64,000 bases of DNA from Lachnospiraceae bacterium KGMB03038 (lineage in GTDB: Bacteria > Bacillota > Clostridia > Lachnospirales > Lachnospiraceae): NCBI GenBank assembly GCA_007361935.1, contig CP041667.1:2136501-2200500 (forward strand). The letters run 5' to 3'. The translations under genes and the position numbers were made by a program. The notes under the pieces are model-generated. The model did not search any database. It was given only the letters and a program-made list of their open reading frames with translations, and was not told the origin of the DNA. This document shows positions 53,211-62,563 of this stretch, in pieces. Numbering within the stretch: position 1 is the first letter of the stretch; each line of letters starts with the position of its first letter.

Positions 53211-53239
53211 ATTATACTACAAAAAAAACCGGTTTTCAA
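53211..53239 (-). promoter_or_regulatory. carAB promoter
   Basis: TTGAAA (53234-53239) and TATAAT (53211-53216) are separated by 17 nt on the minus strand, a nearly consensus sigma-A promoter. Transcription would begin near 53204, giving a leader of about 130 nt. Confidence 0.85.
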
Positions 53240-53263
53240 GATTTTATTTAAAAACATTTTCCA

Positions 53264-53749
53264 TTACCCTATATACCATTTCCACAGCATTTCTCCAAAG
53301 AAACAAGACAGAGCCATCCCAGCCCCCAGAAATGGGGCGAAAGCAATCTGCCTGCCCCTCTCTTTTCTCAGTTTTCCTGCTATCAGACAATAACCGCCTG
53401 CCAGGAGGATACTCAGCCCAAAAGCGACCGCCGTCCGTTCCACGCCAAGATAAACACCTCCCGCCGCCAAGAGTTTCACGTCTCCTCCGCCAAACGCACC
53501 CGGCCGGATCAAAAGGATCACCAGGAACACTCCCATACCAAAGCAAACTCCGCCCAGGCTATCGGCCAACCCTTCCGCCAGCCCGGACACATCTCCTGCC
53601 TCCCAGAAGACCTTCCAGATTCCAAGACAAGCCACCCCCGCCCCAAGACCATGAGGAATCCTGCGCCTTTTCAGATCCTCCCATGCCGCCGCGCCCAGCA
53701 GACAGCAGAAGATCAGATTGAAAACTGCCTGATAAAAAATATACTCCAT
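53264..53749 (-). CDS. A24 family prepilin peptidase, orphan
   Basis: The 161-residue membrane protein has about five helices and the two aspartates of the A24 family: Asp in WEDLKRRRIP and Asp in AFGGGDVKLLAAGG. It is of the short, TadV/CpaA type without the N-methyltransferase domain. No pilin, secretion ATPase or Tad gene is adjacent. It begins 7 nt after the stop of the transglutaminase-like gene and has a weak ribosome site, which suggests coupling. Confidence 0.85.
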   Translation of the reverse strand: MEYIFYQAVFNLIFCCLLGAAAWEDLKRRRIPHGLGAGVACLGIWKVFWEAGDVSGLAEGLADSLGGVCFGMGVFLVILLIRPGAFGGGDVKLLAAGGVYLGVERTAVAFGLSILLAGGYCLIAGKLRKERGRQIAFAPFLGAGMALSCFFGEMLWKWYIG

Positions 53750-53756
53750 TTTCTTT

Positions 53757-54941
53757 TCATTCGTACTGCCAGTAGATCGTGATCTTATTCTGCTCCGCTT
53801 CGTCCAGATAGCGGTATCTTACCCGGTCCAACCCATACCATCTTGCCAGATTATCCGCCGCCCTTCCGATCAGATCTCCAAAAATCCCCTCTTTTGCCTG
53901 TTCATATATCTGAGAACTGGAGAACTTAAACACCGAAGGATTTTCTCCCCGGGAGATCACATCATTCATGTCTTTTAATATCTGTTCTCCATCATACTCT
54001 GTATAATACATTCCATTTACCACATAGTAGTTCCAGTCCATCTTCGTACACTCCGGCAGATCCACGTCTTTGTCCGGCGTGTGGGTCCGGAATAACTCCT
54101 GGTCACTGCAGCACAGGTAATCATAGTTGATGTATCCTTCTTCCTGCGCCCCTTCTTCCGATTGAAATACCGGATCTCCCCAGGTAGTGTCCACATAATA
54201 ATAATCCCCTTCACACAGCACCAGATTCCAGGCATGGCTCTGGTTCCCTTCCGTTTTCCCTGTCACATAGGTACAAAAGACGCCCAGCCTCTCCAACAGA
54301 TACTGGGTGGCTTTGGAATATCCCGCGCAGACAGATCTCTGGTTGACAAATACACTGTAGATATTCTGGTCATTGGGAGCATTTTCCTCATACTCCACAG
54401 TATTTACAATATATTCGTACACGTACTGAATCTTCTCATAATCGCCTGCCTCCGCCGAGATTCCAGAAAGGCACTGGGCGGCCGCCGCTTCGATCTCCTT
54501 TTGCTTTGCTTCTTTTTCTTCCGCCTTATAAAGATACTGAGGCTCCAGCACTGTGTGCGCTTCCTCTCCGGTATAAGCGGTAGCGCTTACTTTTCCATCG
54601 CACCAGAAAATCTCCGGGAAATCCTTCAATACCAGGCTAAATAGCTGGTTGGACCGCTCCGCGTCCCCGGAGTGTACATAAATCTGCTCTTCCTGATCCC
54701 GAATTCCCTGTAAGATCTCCTGATAAGCAGTCTTATCTTCTTGGGGAAGCTGCCCGTAATAATATTTGTTTTCCAGGGTTCCTTCCTCAAACTGAATCTC
54801 TTGGTAGGGTACCTTTTCCTGTATCTTATCCTGTCCTTCCCACAAAAGGAACAGGGCCGCGCCAAGAAGCGCTGTAAGAATCCCCGCCGTCACTACTCCC
54901 CTCAGGCTGCCTTTTTTTCGTCTGCGTGGTCTTCGTCTCAT
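53757..54941 (-). CDS. Transglutaminase-like domain protein, membrane-anchored
   Basis: The 394-residue protein has a basic N-terminus (RRRPRRRKKG), one transmembrane helix (VVTAGILTALLGAALFLLW) and a long extracellular part. The Cys-His-Asp triad of transglutaminase-like proteases is in SVCAGYSKATQYLLE, GNQSHAWNLVLCEGDYYYVD and DTTWGDP. A helical segment precedes it and a less conserved C-terminus follows. Such proteins act at the cell surface in protein cross-linking or cell wall processing. Confidence 0.87.
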   Translation of the reverse strand: MRRRPRRRKKGSLRGVVTAGILTALLGAALFLLWEGQDKIQEKVPYQEIQFEEGTLENKYYYGQLPQEDKTAYQEILQGIRDQEEQIYVHSGDAERSNQLFSLVLKDFPEIFWCDGKVSATAYTGEEAHTVLEPQYLYKAEEKEAKQKEIEAAAAQCLSGISAEAGDYEKIQYVYEYIVNTVEYEENAPNDQNIYSVFVNQRSVCAGYSKATQYLLERLGVFCTYVTGKTEGNQSHAWNLVLCEGDYYYVDTTWGDPVFQSEEGAQEEGYINYDYLCCSDQELFRTHTPDKDVDLPECTKMDWNYYVVNGMYYTEYDGEQILKDMNDVISRGENPSVFKFSSSQIYEQAKEGIFGDLIGRAADNLARWYGLDRVRYRYLDEAEQNKITIYWQYE

Positions 54942-55062
54942 ACCTGCTCCTTTCGACGATTTTCTTCATTATAAGTCTTCCCTTTAAATTTCTCAATACA
55001 GGGAACGGTTTTCCTTTTTTCTCATATCATGACAGTAATAGAGTTTCTTTGAGGTACTTCTT

Positions 55063-56328
55063 ATGAATGCAGTCAATCCCCTTTTATCCGGTTCTCAGGA
55101 AATCGGAAAGCTTCAGGTCAGTGTCACATCCCAGGACACATCCTATCCGATCCCGGACGCTACCATCTCCATTTCTTATACCGGAGTTCCGGACAGCACA
55201 TTGGAGCAGCTTTCCACAGATTCTTCCGGACAGACGCCGACCATCGATCTGGCCGCTCCGCCTCTGGAATACAGCCTGAATGAAGACAATGAACAGCAGC
55301 CTTACGCGGAATATACCATACAAGCAGACGCTCCAGGCTATGAATCTGTAAGTGTGGCCGGCGCCGAGATCCTGCCTGCCGTCACCGCCCTCCAAAACAT
55401 CCGTATGCGGCCCCTGCGGCCCGCCAGTCCACAGGAGGAAGTATTTGTCATTCCCGCACATACATTATATGGATCCTATCCCGCGAAAATACCGGAAAGC
55501 GAGATCAAACCGGTCACAGAAACCGGAGAGATCGTCCTAAGCCGTGTCGTGGTTCCGGAATATATCGTAGTCCATGACGGAAGCCCAAGAGATTCTACCG
55601 CCAAGGACTATTATGTCAAATATAAAGATTACATCAAAAATGTAGCCTCCAGCGAAATCTACGCCACCTGGCCCGCGGAAACGATCCGGGCAAATATCCT
55701 GGCCATCATGTCTTTCACCTTGAACCGTGTTTACACCGAATGGTACCGGAATATGGGCTATGATTTTACGATTACCTCTTCTACCGCTTTCGACCACAAA
55801 TGGATCCCGGAGCGAAACATTTACGACACAATTTCCGTGATCACAGACGAATTATTCGCCTCTTACCTTTCCCGGCCCAATGTGCGCCAGCCAATCCTCA
55901 CCCAATACTGCGACGGCAGGCAGGTGCAGTGTCCGGGCTGGATGACTCAATGGGGGAGCAAATCCCTGGGGGACCAGGGCTACCGCGCCATCGAGATCTT
56001 ACGCTCCTTCTACGGAGAAGACATGTACATCAACACTGCGGAAGCCATTTCCGGCATCCCCGCCTCCTGGCCCGGCTACAATCTGGAGATCGGTTCCACC
56101 GGTGATAAGGTCCGCCAGATGCAGGAAGAGATCAACGTGATCCACGAAGGATATCCAGCTATCCCTCAAGTCACCCCGGACGGCATCTACGGGCCGGCTA
56201 CCGAGGCGGCTGTAGAGAAGATCCAGTCTGTCTTCGGCCTTCCTGTCACCGGGATCGTCGATTACAAGACCTGGTATAAAATTTCGGAAGTCTATGTGGG
56301 CGTCTCCAGGATTGCGGAACTAAACTGA
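55063..56328 (+). CDS. SpoIID-like protein with C-terminal peptidoglycan-binding domain
   Basis: The 421-residue protein starts with a repeat-like beta region (LQVSVTSQDTSYPIPDATISISYTG and GYESVSVAGAEI; residues about 15-120, carboxypeptidase-regulatory-like). A middle region follows (EIYATWPAETIRANILAIMSFTLNRVYTEW to LSRPNVRQPILTQYCDGRQV) that resembles SpoIID-type amidase activators, then a peptidoglycan-binding-1 domain (GSTGDKVRQMQEEIN, PDGIYGPATEAAVEKIQ). There is no clear signal peptide at the chosen ATG; GAGG lies 8 nt upstream. It is divergent from the transglutaminase gene. Confidence 0.78.
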   Translation: MNAVNPLLSGSQEIGKLQVSVTSQDTSYPIPDATISISYTGVPDSTLEQLSTDSSGQTPTIDLAAPPLEYSLNEDNEQQPYAEYTIQADAPGYESVSVAGAEILPAVTALQNIRMRPLRPASPQEEVFVIPAHTLYGSYPAKIPESEIKPVTETGEIVLSRVVVPEYIVVHDGSPRDSTAKDYYVKYKDYIKNVASSEIYATWPAETIRANILAIMSFTLNRVYTEWYRNMGYDFTITSSTAFDHKWIPERNIYDTISVITDELFASYLSRPNVRQPILTQYCDGRQVQCPGWMTQWGSKSLGDQGYRAIEILRSFYGEDMYINTAEAISGIPASWPGYNLEIGSTGDKVRQMQEEINVIHEGYPAIPQVTPDGIYGPATEAAVEKIQSVFGLPVTGIVDYKTWYKISEVYVGVSRIAELN

Positions 56329-56347
56329 TCCTATATCCAGGATGATA

Positions 56348-56384
56348 AAGCAGGAGGAAATCTTTCTCAGATTCCCTCCTGCTT
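56348..56384. terminator. Terminator after the SpoIID-like gene
   Basis: AAGCAGGAGG(A)AATC pairs with GATT(C)CCTCCTGCTT around a 7-nt loop, 19 nt after the plus-strand stop and 62 nt beyond the rseP stop on the other strand. It may serve both genes. Confidence 0.75.
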
Positions 56385-56445
56385 ATGATGAATGATTTTC
56401 TTAAACTTCTTTTTCCTTCGCTGACATCAGACTTTTCAGGATTTT

Positions 56446-57477
56446 TTAGAAGAAAATCCTGCGGATATCATTATACATAACAAATACCATCAGCGCCATC
56501 AGCAGCACGATCCCCACCAGATGGACATAGCCTTCCTTCTCTGGAGGCACACGTTTTCCACGGACCGCCTCGATCACCAGGAAGACAAGCCTTCCCCCAT
56601 CCAGCGCTGGAAGGGGCAGCAGATTCATGACTCCCAGATTCGCTGACAGAAGCACCGCCAGGTAAAGAAGCTGAGCCACCACCGCGTATCCGCCATATGT
56701 CTTAGCCTGCTGGTAGCTGTCGTCTACCACGTCTACAATCCCCACCGGCCCGGACAGCTGATCAAATCCAACCTGGCCAGTTACCAGCATTTTCAAGGAA
56801 TCTATCGTCGTACAGATCCAGAATTTTACTTCATAGACTCCATATTGCAGAGAGGTCAATACCGTAGCTTGCTGAGACGGCGAAGAACCGATTCCAAACC
56901 GGTAATATCCCAGTTCTTCATCCAGCTTCGGCGTCAATGTGACGGTTTTCTCCTCTCCATCGTGAATGTAGGTAATTTCCGTCTCTTCCCCCTGATGATA
57001 CTGATTGTAGAAGGTGATCTCACGGAAGATATTGATCTTCTTGTCACCCATCCGCACAATCTCATCTCCTTCCTGGATCCCGGCTTCCGCCGCCGGATAC
57101 CCCTCTTCCACACTGCCTACGATCGGGGCATCATATCCGGTCATCCATACCAGGATCACGGAAAAAATAAAGGCTAGAATAAAATTGAAGATCGGGCCGG
57201 CCGCAATGACCAAGATCCTGGCCCAGACAGATTTGTTATTAAAATTATTGGGAGAATCAGTGGCCTCGTCGTCCTCTCCCATGGCGCAGAATCCGCCGAT
57301 AGGAAAAATCCTGATAGAATACCAGGTTCCTTTGTATTCTTTTGAGAACAGCGCCGGACCCATTCCGATCGCAAACTCATCCACCTCGACTCCATTTTTT
57401 TTAGCCAGGACAAAATGTCCCAGCTCATGAAAAAAGATAATAAAACTAAAGAGCAATATCGCCAATATAATACCCAA
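56446..57477 (-). CDS. rseP: Site-2 zinc metalloprotease RseP
   Basis: The 343-residue membrane protease has HELGHF (zinc-binding HExxH) near residue 18, a PDZ domain in the middle (GYPAAEAGIQEGDEIVRMGDKKI), and the LLPLPALDGGRLVF motif with the zinc-ligand Asp. Four membrane helices are predicted. It cleaves transmembrane anti-sigma factors or leftover signal peptides. It is the last gene of the dxr-cdsA-uppS block and starts 8 nt after dxr. Confidence 0.94.
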   Translation of the reverse strand: MGIILAILLFSFIIFFHELGHFVLAKKNGVEVDEFAIGMGPALFSKEYKGTWYSIRIFPIGGFCAMGEDDEATDSPNNFNNKSVWARILVIAAGPIFNFILAFIFSVILVWMTGYDAPIVGSVEEGYPAAEAGIQEGDEIVRMGDKKINIFREITFYNQYHQGEETEITYIHDGEEKTVTLTPKLDEELGYYRFGIGSSPSQQATVLTSLQYGVYEVKFWICTTIDSLKMLVTGQVGFDQLSGPVGIVDVVDDSYQQAKTYGGYAVVAQLLYLAVLLSANLGVMNLLPLPALDGGRLVFLVIEAVRGKRVPPEKEGYVHLVGIVLLMALMVFVMYNDIRRIFF

Positions 57478-57485
57478 GTTCCTGT

Positions 57486-58628
57486 TTACCTCCTGCTTTC
57501 GATCCGTTCATAAGTAGCCGCCTCCGCCTCAAGTATCTCATCCAGGTTTGGATTTGGACGATTCTTATGTGCTCTCATACAATCCTCGATGATCTCAATG
57601 ATCTCCAAGAATTTAATCTCCTTTAGAAGGAATTTCTTGACCGCCAGCTCATTTGCCGCGTTAAATACTGTGGGAAGGGTGCCTCCTTCTTTTCCCGCCT
57701 CATAGGCCAAGGCAAGGCCGTAGAAGGTGTCCAGATCCGGTTTCTCAAAATCCAGATGCCCCAGATTCCAAAAATCCACCCGATCCCCCGGCAGATGCCG
57801 GCGCTGCGGATAATACAGCGCATACTGGATGGGCAGTTTCATATCCGGCGTTCCAAGCTGAGCGATCACCGCCCCGTCCACATACTCTACCATCGAATGG
57901 ATCACGCTCTGGGGCTGGACCACCACCTGGATCTGGTCCACATCCACACCAAACAGCCATTTTGCCTCGATCACTTCCAGACCTTTATTTACCATGGTTG
58001 CCGAATCGATCGTAATCTTTCTTCCCATAGACCAATTGGGATGCCGCAGGGCATCTTCCACCGTAACATCCAGCAGTTCTTCCTGGACTTTTCCGCGGAA
58101 GGGACCGCCAGAAGCCGTTAATAGGAGCTTCTTTACCGCTTTCTTTTCGTTTCCCTGAAGGGACTGGAAGATCGCGCTGTGCTCACTGTCCACCGGCAGG
58201 ATCGACACCTGATGCTCTCTCGCCAAAGGCATGATGATATGCCCGGCTGTCACCATCGTCTCCTTGTTCGCAAGGGCAATATTTTTCCCTGCCTTGATGG
58301 CTTCTATCGTAGGACGAAGACCGATCATTCCTACGATAGCTGTCACTAGTATCTCCACTTCCTCAAGGACTGATACCTGGATCAGCCCCTTCATGCCGGA
58401 GACAATCTCTACTTGGAGGTCTGCCGTTCTGATCCGAAGTTCTTTCGCCTTCTCTTCGCTCCAGACCGCCGCCAGACAGGGATGGAATTCCCTTATCTGC
58501 TGTTCCAGCCGGATAATATTATCTCCCGCCGCGAGAGCGAGCACCTCAATATCCTGATTCTCCCGGACCACTTCCAGAGTCTGGGTCCCGATAGAGCCGG
58601 TAGAGCCTAATATCGCTATTTTTTTCAT
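57486..58628 (-). CDS. dxr: 1-deoxy-D-xylulose 5-phosphate reductoisomerase
   Basis: The 380-residue enzyme makes 2-C-methyl-D-erythritol 4-phosphate in the non-mevalonate isoprenoid pathway. The NADPH-binding GSTGSIGTQTLE begins the protein, NKETMVTAG and SEHSAIFQSL carry metal and substrate residues, and PNWSMGRKITIDSATM is diagnostic. Its product feeds the uppS gene in the same cluster. Confidence 0.96.
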   Translation of the reverse strand: MKKIAILGSTGSIGTQTLEVVRENQDIEVLALAAGDNIIRLEQQIREFHPCLAAVWSEEKAKELRIRTADLQVEIVSGMKGLIQVSVLEEVEILVTAIVGMIGLRPTIEAIKAGKNIALANKETMVTAGHIIMPLAREHQVSILPVDSEHSAIFQSLQGNEKKAVKKLLLTASGGPFRGKVQEELLDVTVEDALRHPNWSMGRKITIDSATMVNKGLEVIEAKWLFGVDVDQIQVVVQPQSVIHSMVEYVDGAVIAQLGTPDMKLPIQYALYYPQRRHLPGDRVDFWNLGHLDFEKPDLDTFYGLALAYEAGKEGGTLPTVFNAANELAVKKFLLKEIKFLEIIEIIEDCMRAHKNRPNPNLDEILEAEAATYERIESRR

Positions 58629-58682
58629 AATGTCTCCCTTTATTCTATGTTGCTTTTCCAGTTCTCATTATTCCATATTTGC

Positions 58683-59489
58683 CTAAATCGTTCCCCCCAG
58701 CGCCGTTGCCAGATAATAGATCACAGGCGCCGTAAAGATCACGCTGTCGAACCGGTCCAGGATACCTCCATGTCCTGGGATCAGCTTGCCGTAATCTTTG
58801 ATATCATGATTGCGTTTGATCGCGGAAGCCGCCAAGTCTCCCACCTGAGAAATGATGCCGCCGATGCCGCAGATAAGCGCATAGTGCGCAGCGTTTACGT
58901 CCTCGCCTCCCCAATGGTTCATAGCCAGGGTAAAAAGCGCTCCCAGAAGAGCCGCCCCAAGTACGCCGCCAATCCCGCCTTCGATCGATTTCTTAGGGCT
59001 TAGTCTCGGCGCCATCTTGTGTTTCCCGATCAGCATTCCCACACAGTACGCGCAGGTATCGCAGCCCCAGGAACTCAAGAAGATCAGCCATACCACCACA
59101 TCTCCCTCCGGCAGCATCCGGGTCTGGTAAATATAGGAGAGCATGACCGCCACATAGAACAGTCCGAAGAATACCGTCATCACCTGTTCCGCCTTAAATT
59201 CCGGAAAGGCAAAGACGTAGATGCCCATTACCAGGATCAGGGAAAGGATAAACACCATCGTCATGTGCTCCATATCTTTGGTATACAGCACCGCGTAATA
59301 CGCGACCGCCGCAAGATATCCGGCAAATCCCAGGATTTTCTTCTGGACTCCCACCACTTTGTACAGCTCTGACATTCCGATCAGACTCACCACCGCAAGC
59401 AGTCCGAACAACAGATTGCCGCCATATCCCACCGTCCCGATCAAAACGATCACCAGAACGATCCCGCTTAACAGTCTTGTCTTAAACAT
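58683..59489 (-). CDS. cdsA: Phosphatidate cytidylyltransferase
   Basis: The 268-residue membrane enzyme makes CDP-diacylglycerol, the precursor of most phospholipids. Eight or so helices precede the CdsA signature near the C-terminus, SAIKRNHDIKDYGKLIPGHGGILDRFDS. It overlaps the uppS stop by 8 nt, indicating coupled translation. Confidence 0.95.
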   Translation of the reverse strand: MFKTRLLSGIVLVIVLIGTVGYGGNLLFGLLAVVSLIGMSELYKVVGVQKKILGFAGYLAAVAYYAVLYTKDMEHMTMVFILSLILVMGIYVFAFPEFKAEQVMTVFFGLFYVAVMLSYIYQTRMLPEGDVVVWLIFLSSWGCDTCAYCVGMLIGKHKMAPRLSPKKSIEGGIGGVLGAALLGALFTLAMNHWGGEDVNAAHYALICGIGGIISQVGDLAASAIKRNHDIKDYGKLIPGHGGILDRFDSVIFTAPVIYYLATALGGTI

Positions 59490-60198
59490 CCTGTTCCTCC
59501 TTCACTCCGCCATATCTTCTATCTCTGGAGTTATACTGCTCCACTGCCCGGATCAGTTCCTCTTTGGTAAAATCCGGCCAGGGCACATCGGTAAAATAAA
59601 ATTCCGTATAAGCCAGCTGCCACAACAGATAATTGGAAAGTCTCTGTTCTCCGCTGGTCCGGATCAACAGATCCGGATCTGGAATATCATGGGTATCCAG
59701 ATATCTTTCAATCAGTTCCTCGTCAATCTCCTCTGCCTGGATCTTCCCATCCCGGCAGTCTTGGGCGATCCTGCGCACCGCTCTTTTGATCTCGTCCCTG
59801 CTGCCATAATTAATGGCGATCTGAAAATTCAATCCCCCATTATTCTTCGTAGCTTCCTCAAGCTCCTGGATCCGGCTGCGGATATCCTCATCCAGCCGGG
59901 TGATATCTCCGATCACACGGATCTTCATATCATTTTTCTCCGCTGTTTTCAAACAGGTTTTCATATAATTGCGGAGAAGTTTCATCAGCGCGTTTACTTC
60001 ATCCTTGGGTCTGTTCCAATTTTCCGTGGAAAACGCGTATACCGTCAGATACTTGATCCCCATCCGATAAGCTTCCTCACAGATCCGCTCTACATTCTTA
60101 CTTCCCTGGGCGTGGCCGTAATTGCGGGGCATCCCCTTCGCCTTCGCCCATCGGCCGTTTCCGTCCAAAATAATCGCGATATGCCGCGGCATATTCAT
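59482..60198 (-). CDS. uppS: Isoprenyl (undecaprenyl) pyrophosphate synthase
   Basis: The 238-residue cis-prenyltransferase makes the lipid carrier for cell wall synthesis. The N-terminal HIAIILDGNGRWAKAKG holds the catalytic Asp, and the later RTSGEQRLSNYLLWQLAYTEFYF block binds the pyrophosphate. The ATG at 60198 has GGGAGG 9 nt upstream; longer in-frame starts lie in the terminator-like region. It follows a hairpin after frr. Confidence 0.95.
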   Translation of the reverse strand: MNMPRHIAIILDGNGRWAKAKGMPRNYGHAQGSKNVERICEEAYRMGIKYLTVYAFSTENWNRPKDEVNALMKLLRNYMKTCLKTAEKNDMKIRVIGDITRLDEDIRSRIQELEEATKNNGGLNFQIAINYGSRDEIKRAVRRIAQDCRDGKIQAEEIDEELIERYLDTHDIPDPDLLIRTSGEQRLSNYLLWQLAYTEFYFTDVPWPDFTKEELIRAVEQYNSRDRRYGGVKEEQDV

Positions 60199-60216
60199 AA
60201 CCTTATCCTCCCATAC

Positions 60217-60250
60217 AAAAGACAGACCCCCTTTTCCCAAGGGGTCTGTC
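60217..60250 (-). terminator. Hairpin between frr and uppS
   Basis: A 10-bp stem (GACAGACCCC with GGGGTCTGTC) around a 10-nt loop is followed by TTTTG on the minus strand, 31 nt after frr. It may attenuate read-through into uppS. Confidence 0.72.
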
Positions 60251-60281
60251 CCCACCTCATCTTAAAACCCGCCGACCTTTG

Positions 60282-60833
60282 TTATACGGTCATGACCTCT
60301 TTGGATTTTACTTCCACAGCCTTATCTACATCCTTGATAAACCGGTCTGTAGTCTTCTGCAGTTCATCTTCCATATCCTTGATCTCATCCTCTGAAATCT
60401 CGGAGCCTTTCAGCTTTTTCAGCATATCATTGCCATCCCGGCGGATATTGCGCACCGCCACCTTGGCCGCCTCGCCCTTTTTCTTGACATCTTTTACCAG
60501 TTCTTTTCTGCGTTCCTCTGTAAGCTCTGGGAAAACCAGCCGTACGGTAGAACCGTCATTGGTCGGGTTGATCCCAAGATCCGATGTCTGGATCGCTTTC
60601 TCGATCACTTTCACCATATTCTTCTCCCATGGCTGGATCTGGATCATCCGCGCTTCCGGAACGGAAACGTTGGCCACCTGCTGAATCGGTGTCGGCGTTC
60701 CATAGTAATCAACCATGATCTTATTGAGCACGTTGGGATTCGCCCGTCCTGCCCGGATAGCCGCCAGCTCTCCGTCCAGGTTGGCCAGCGTCTTTGTCAT
60801 CTTTTCTTCGTAGATTTTCAGCCGTTCATTCAT
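60282..60833 (-). CDS. frr: Ribosome recycling factor
   Basis: The 183-residue factor works with EF-G to split the post-termination ribosome. Characteristic stretches are LDGELAAIRAGRANPNVLNKI and GTPTPIQQVANVSVPEARM, plus the C-terminal helical KDVKKKGEAAKVAVRNIRRD. Length is typical. It follows pyrH by 13 nt. Confidence 0.97.
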   Translation of the reverse strand: MNERLKIYEEKMTKTLANLDGELAAIRAGRANPNVLNKIMVDYYGTPTPIQQVANVSVPEARMIQIQPWEKNMVKVIEKAIQTSDLGINPTNDGSTVRLVFPELTEERRKELVKDVKKKGEAAKVAVRNIRRDGNDMLKKLKGSEISEDEIKDMEDELQKTTDRFIKDVDKAVEVKSKEVMTV

Positions 60834-60846
60834 TGTTATATCCTCC

Positions 60847-61545
60847 TTATGATACAGTTACTTTCGTTCCTGTAAATGTTCCTGTCATGGTCTTTACGAT
60901 ACTGTTTTCCTCATTTAATCCAAATACCAGCATGGGCATCTGATTCTCCAGACACATAATGGATGCTGTCAGGTCTACCGCCATCAGCTTCCGGTCAATG
61001 ATCTCCTGGATGGAAATCTCGTCATACTTCTTTGCGTCGGGGTTCACCTTCGGATCACTGTCATAGATTCCATCGATGGCCTTTGCCAAAAGTATAGCGT
61101 CCGCCTCGATCTCAATAGCCCGCAGCACCGCTCCTGTATCCGTAGAAAAGTACGGATGGCCTGTCCCGCCAGCGAAAAAGACCACCTTTCCTTCGTTCAG
61201 CGCCTCTACCGCGGCATCTTTAGAGAAAAGCGAAGTAAACGCCCCGCACACAAAGGGGGTAAATACTTCTGTCTTCATTCCGGCGTATCGGAAGATATCA
61301 GAAACGTAAATACAATTCATCACCGTAGCCAGCATCCCGATCTGGTCGGCTTTCACCCTGTCAATAGTCTCGCTGGTACGGCCTCTCCAAAAATTGCCCC
61401 CGCCTGTCACGATAGCCACCTGGATTCCTTCATCTGCCAGCGCCTTCACCTGACGAGCCACACCCATACAGGTTTCTTCGTCAAAGCCCGTCTTCTTCTC
61501 GCCTGCAAGAGCCTCGCCGCTGAGTTTCAATAATACCCTTTTCAT
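60847..61545 (-). CDS. pyrH: UMP kinase
   Basis: The 232-residue amino-acid-kinase-fold enzyme phosphorylates UMP. LKLSGEAL, IVTGGGNFWRGR, the GTGHPYFSTDTGAVLRA stretch and the terminal FTGTKV fit the family. It is hexameric and allosteric in known cases. It lies downstream of the TPR membrane gene (84 nt) and upstream of frr. Confidence 0.96.
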   Translation of the reverse strand: MKRVLLKLSGEALAGEKKTGFDEETCMGVARQVKALADEGIQVAIVTGGGNFWRGRTSETIDRVKADQIGMLATVMNCIYVSDIFRYAGMKTEVFTPFVCGAFTSLFSKDAAVEALNEGKVVFFAGGTGHPYFSTDTGAVLRAIEIEADAILLAKAIDGIYDSDPKVNPDAKKYDEISIQEIIDRKLMAVDLTASIMCLENQMPMLVFGLNEENSIVKTMTGTFTGTKVTVS

Positions 61546-61629
61546 AGTATAATGCTCCTTACTTCTGTTCTGTCATGCCTTCGCATACTTAAATAGAGTA
61601 TACCATAGGAAAAGGAAAAATGGAATATG

Positions 61630-62466
61630 CTATTCCCTGGACATTTCCTTTAAAAGCCGTCCGGCTTCCTCTGCAATGGCCATCCTTCCCCCTTGGCTGG
61701 TCACAAACTGGAGCTGCAGCCGCGCCGCTTGTGTTTCTCCCATTCCCAGAAAGATCCTGGCTTCCCACATACTGTCCGTCACTTTATTGATCTTGGCGGA
61801 ACCGGTTTTCGCCTGCAGGATGCGCTGATGGCTCAAAAAACCAAACGCGGCCTCATAGTCTTCATTCTTCACTGCCCGCACCAGGTTGTTGCCGGTACAA
61901 AACCTGTCAAACCGCAGTTTATCCTGCTTTCTATTCTTTAAGGCGGCCCTGTACCTATTCTCAAGTTCTGTCACCTCCTGTCCTCTTCCCTGATGGAAGT
62001 ACAGCATAGACAAAAGGATATAATAGTTGACCAGAAACTCTCCCTTAAGCTTTTGACACCGGATCTTTCTCAGCGTCTCATAAGATCTTTCATAGTTTCC
62101 CTGATGATACTGGGCTATCGCTCGGTTGCAGAGCAGCCGGTCTGGAAATAAGCCGCTTCGAAGCTTTTCAATACACGCTTCGTACAGAAACGGATCACAC
62201 TGTTCCGAGTGAACTTTGTTTATGATGACAAAACCGGTCCATCTGATAAAAAAAGCGATCACCGCGATCAGGAAAAAGGAAATATAGACACTTAGCCACA
62301 ACAAAAGGGAGGGCAGCCCGCCAAACAGAATTTCCGCTCTCTCGTCCAGAACTCCCAAAAGCAGATAAAACGCATAGATCATCCCGATGACCAGGATTCC
62401 AATACCAATCCATTTCCGCTTCCGATACTGGCCTATGATTTTTCTGCTCTGTTCTTCCAAATTCAT
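61630..62466 (-). CDS. TPR-like membrane protein between tsf and pyrH
   Basis: The 278-residue protein has two N-terminal membrane helices (IGIGILVIGMIYAFYLLLGVL and LLLWLSVYISFFLIAVIAFF), then a cytoplasmic helical region with TPR-like repeats (LLCNRAIAQYHQGNYERSYETL and later). I do not recognise the family. Three starts (62475 GTG, 62472 and 62466 ATG) cluster; 62466 is favoured because AGAAGGTG is spaced 6 nt upstream. Its place inside a housekeeping cluster is unusual. Confidence 0.8.
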   Translation of the reverse strand: MNLEEQSRKIIGQYRKRKWIGIGILVIGMIYAFYLLLGVLDERAEILFGGLPSLLLWLSVYISFFLIAVIAFFIRWTGFVIINKVHSEQCDPFLYEACIEKLRSGLFPDRLLCNRAIAQYHQGNYERSYETLRKIRCQKLKGEFLVNYYILLSMLYFHQGRGQEVTELENRYRAALKNRKQDKLRFDRFCTGNNLVRAVKNEDYEAAFGFLSHQRILQAKTGSAKINKVTDSMWEARIFLGMGETQAARLQLQFVTSQGGRMAIAEEAGRLLKEMSRE

Positions 62467-62563
62467 CTCCATCACCTTCTCAATATGCTGGCACAGCCGG
62501 CAGATTTTATACTTTTATTGTGCACAAAACTTAAGAATACGTCAAGCTGAACATGCCATTTCC

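Noticed and set aside
59359..60684. A 441-codon plus-strand open frame.
   Set aside because: It crosses uppS and frr in antisense and cannot coexist with those certain genes.
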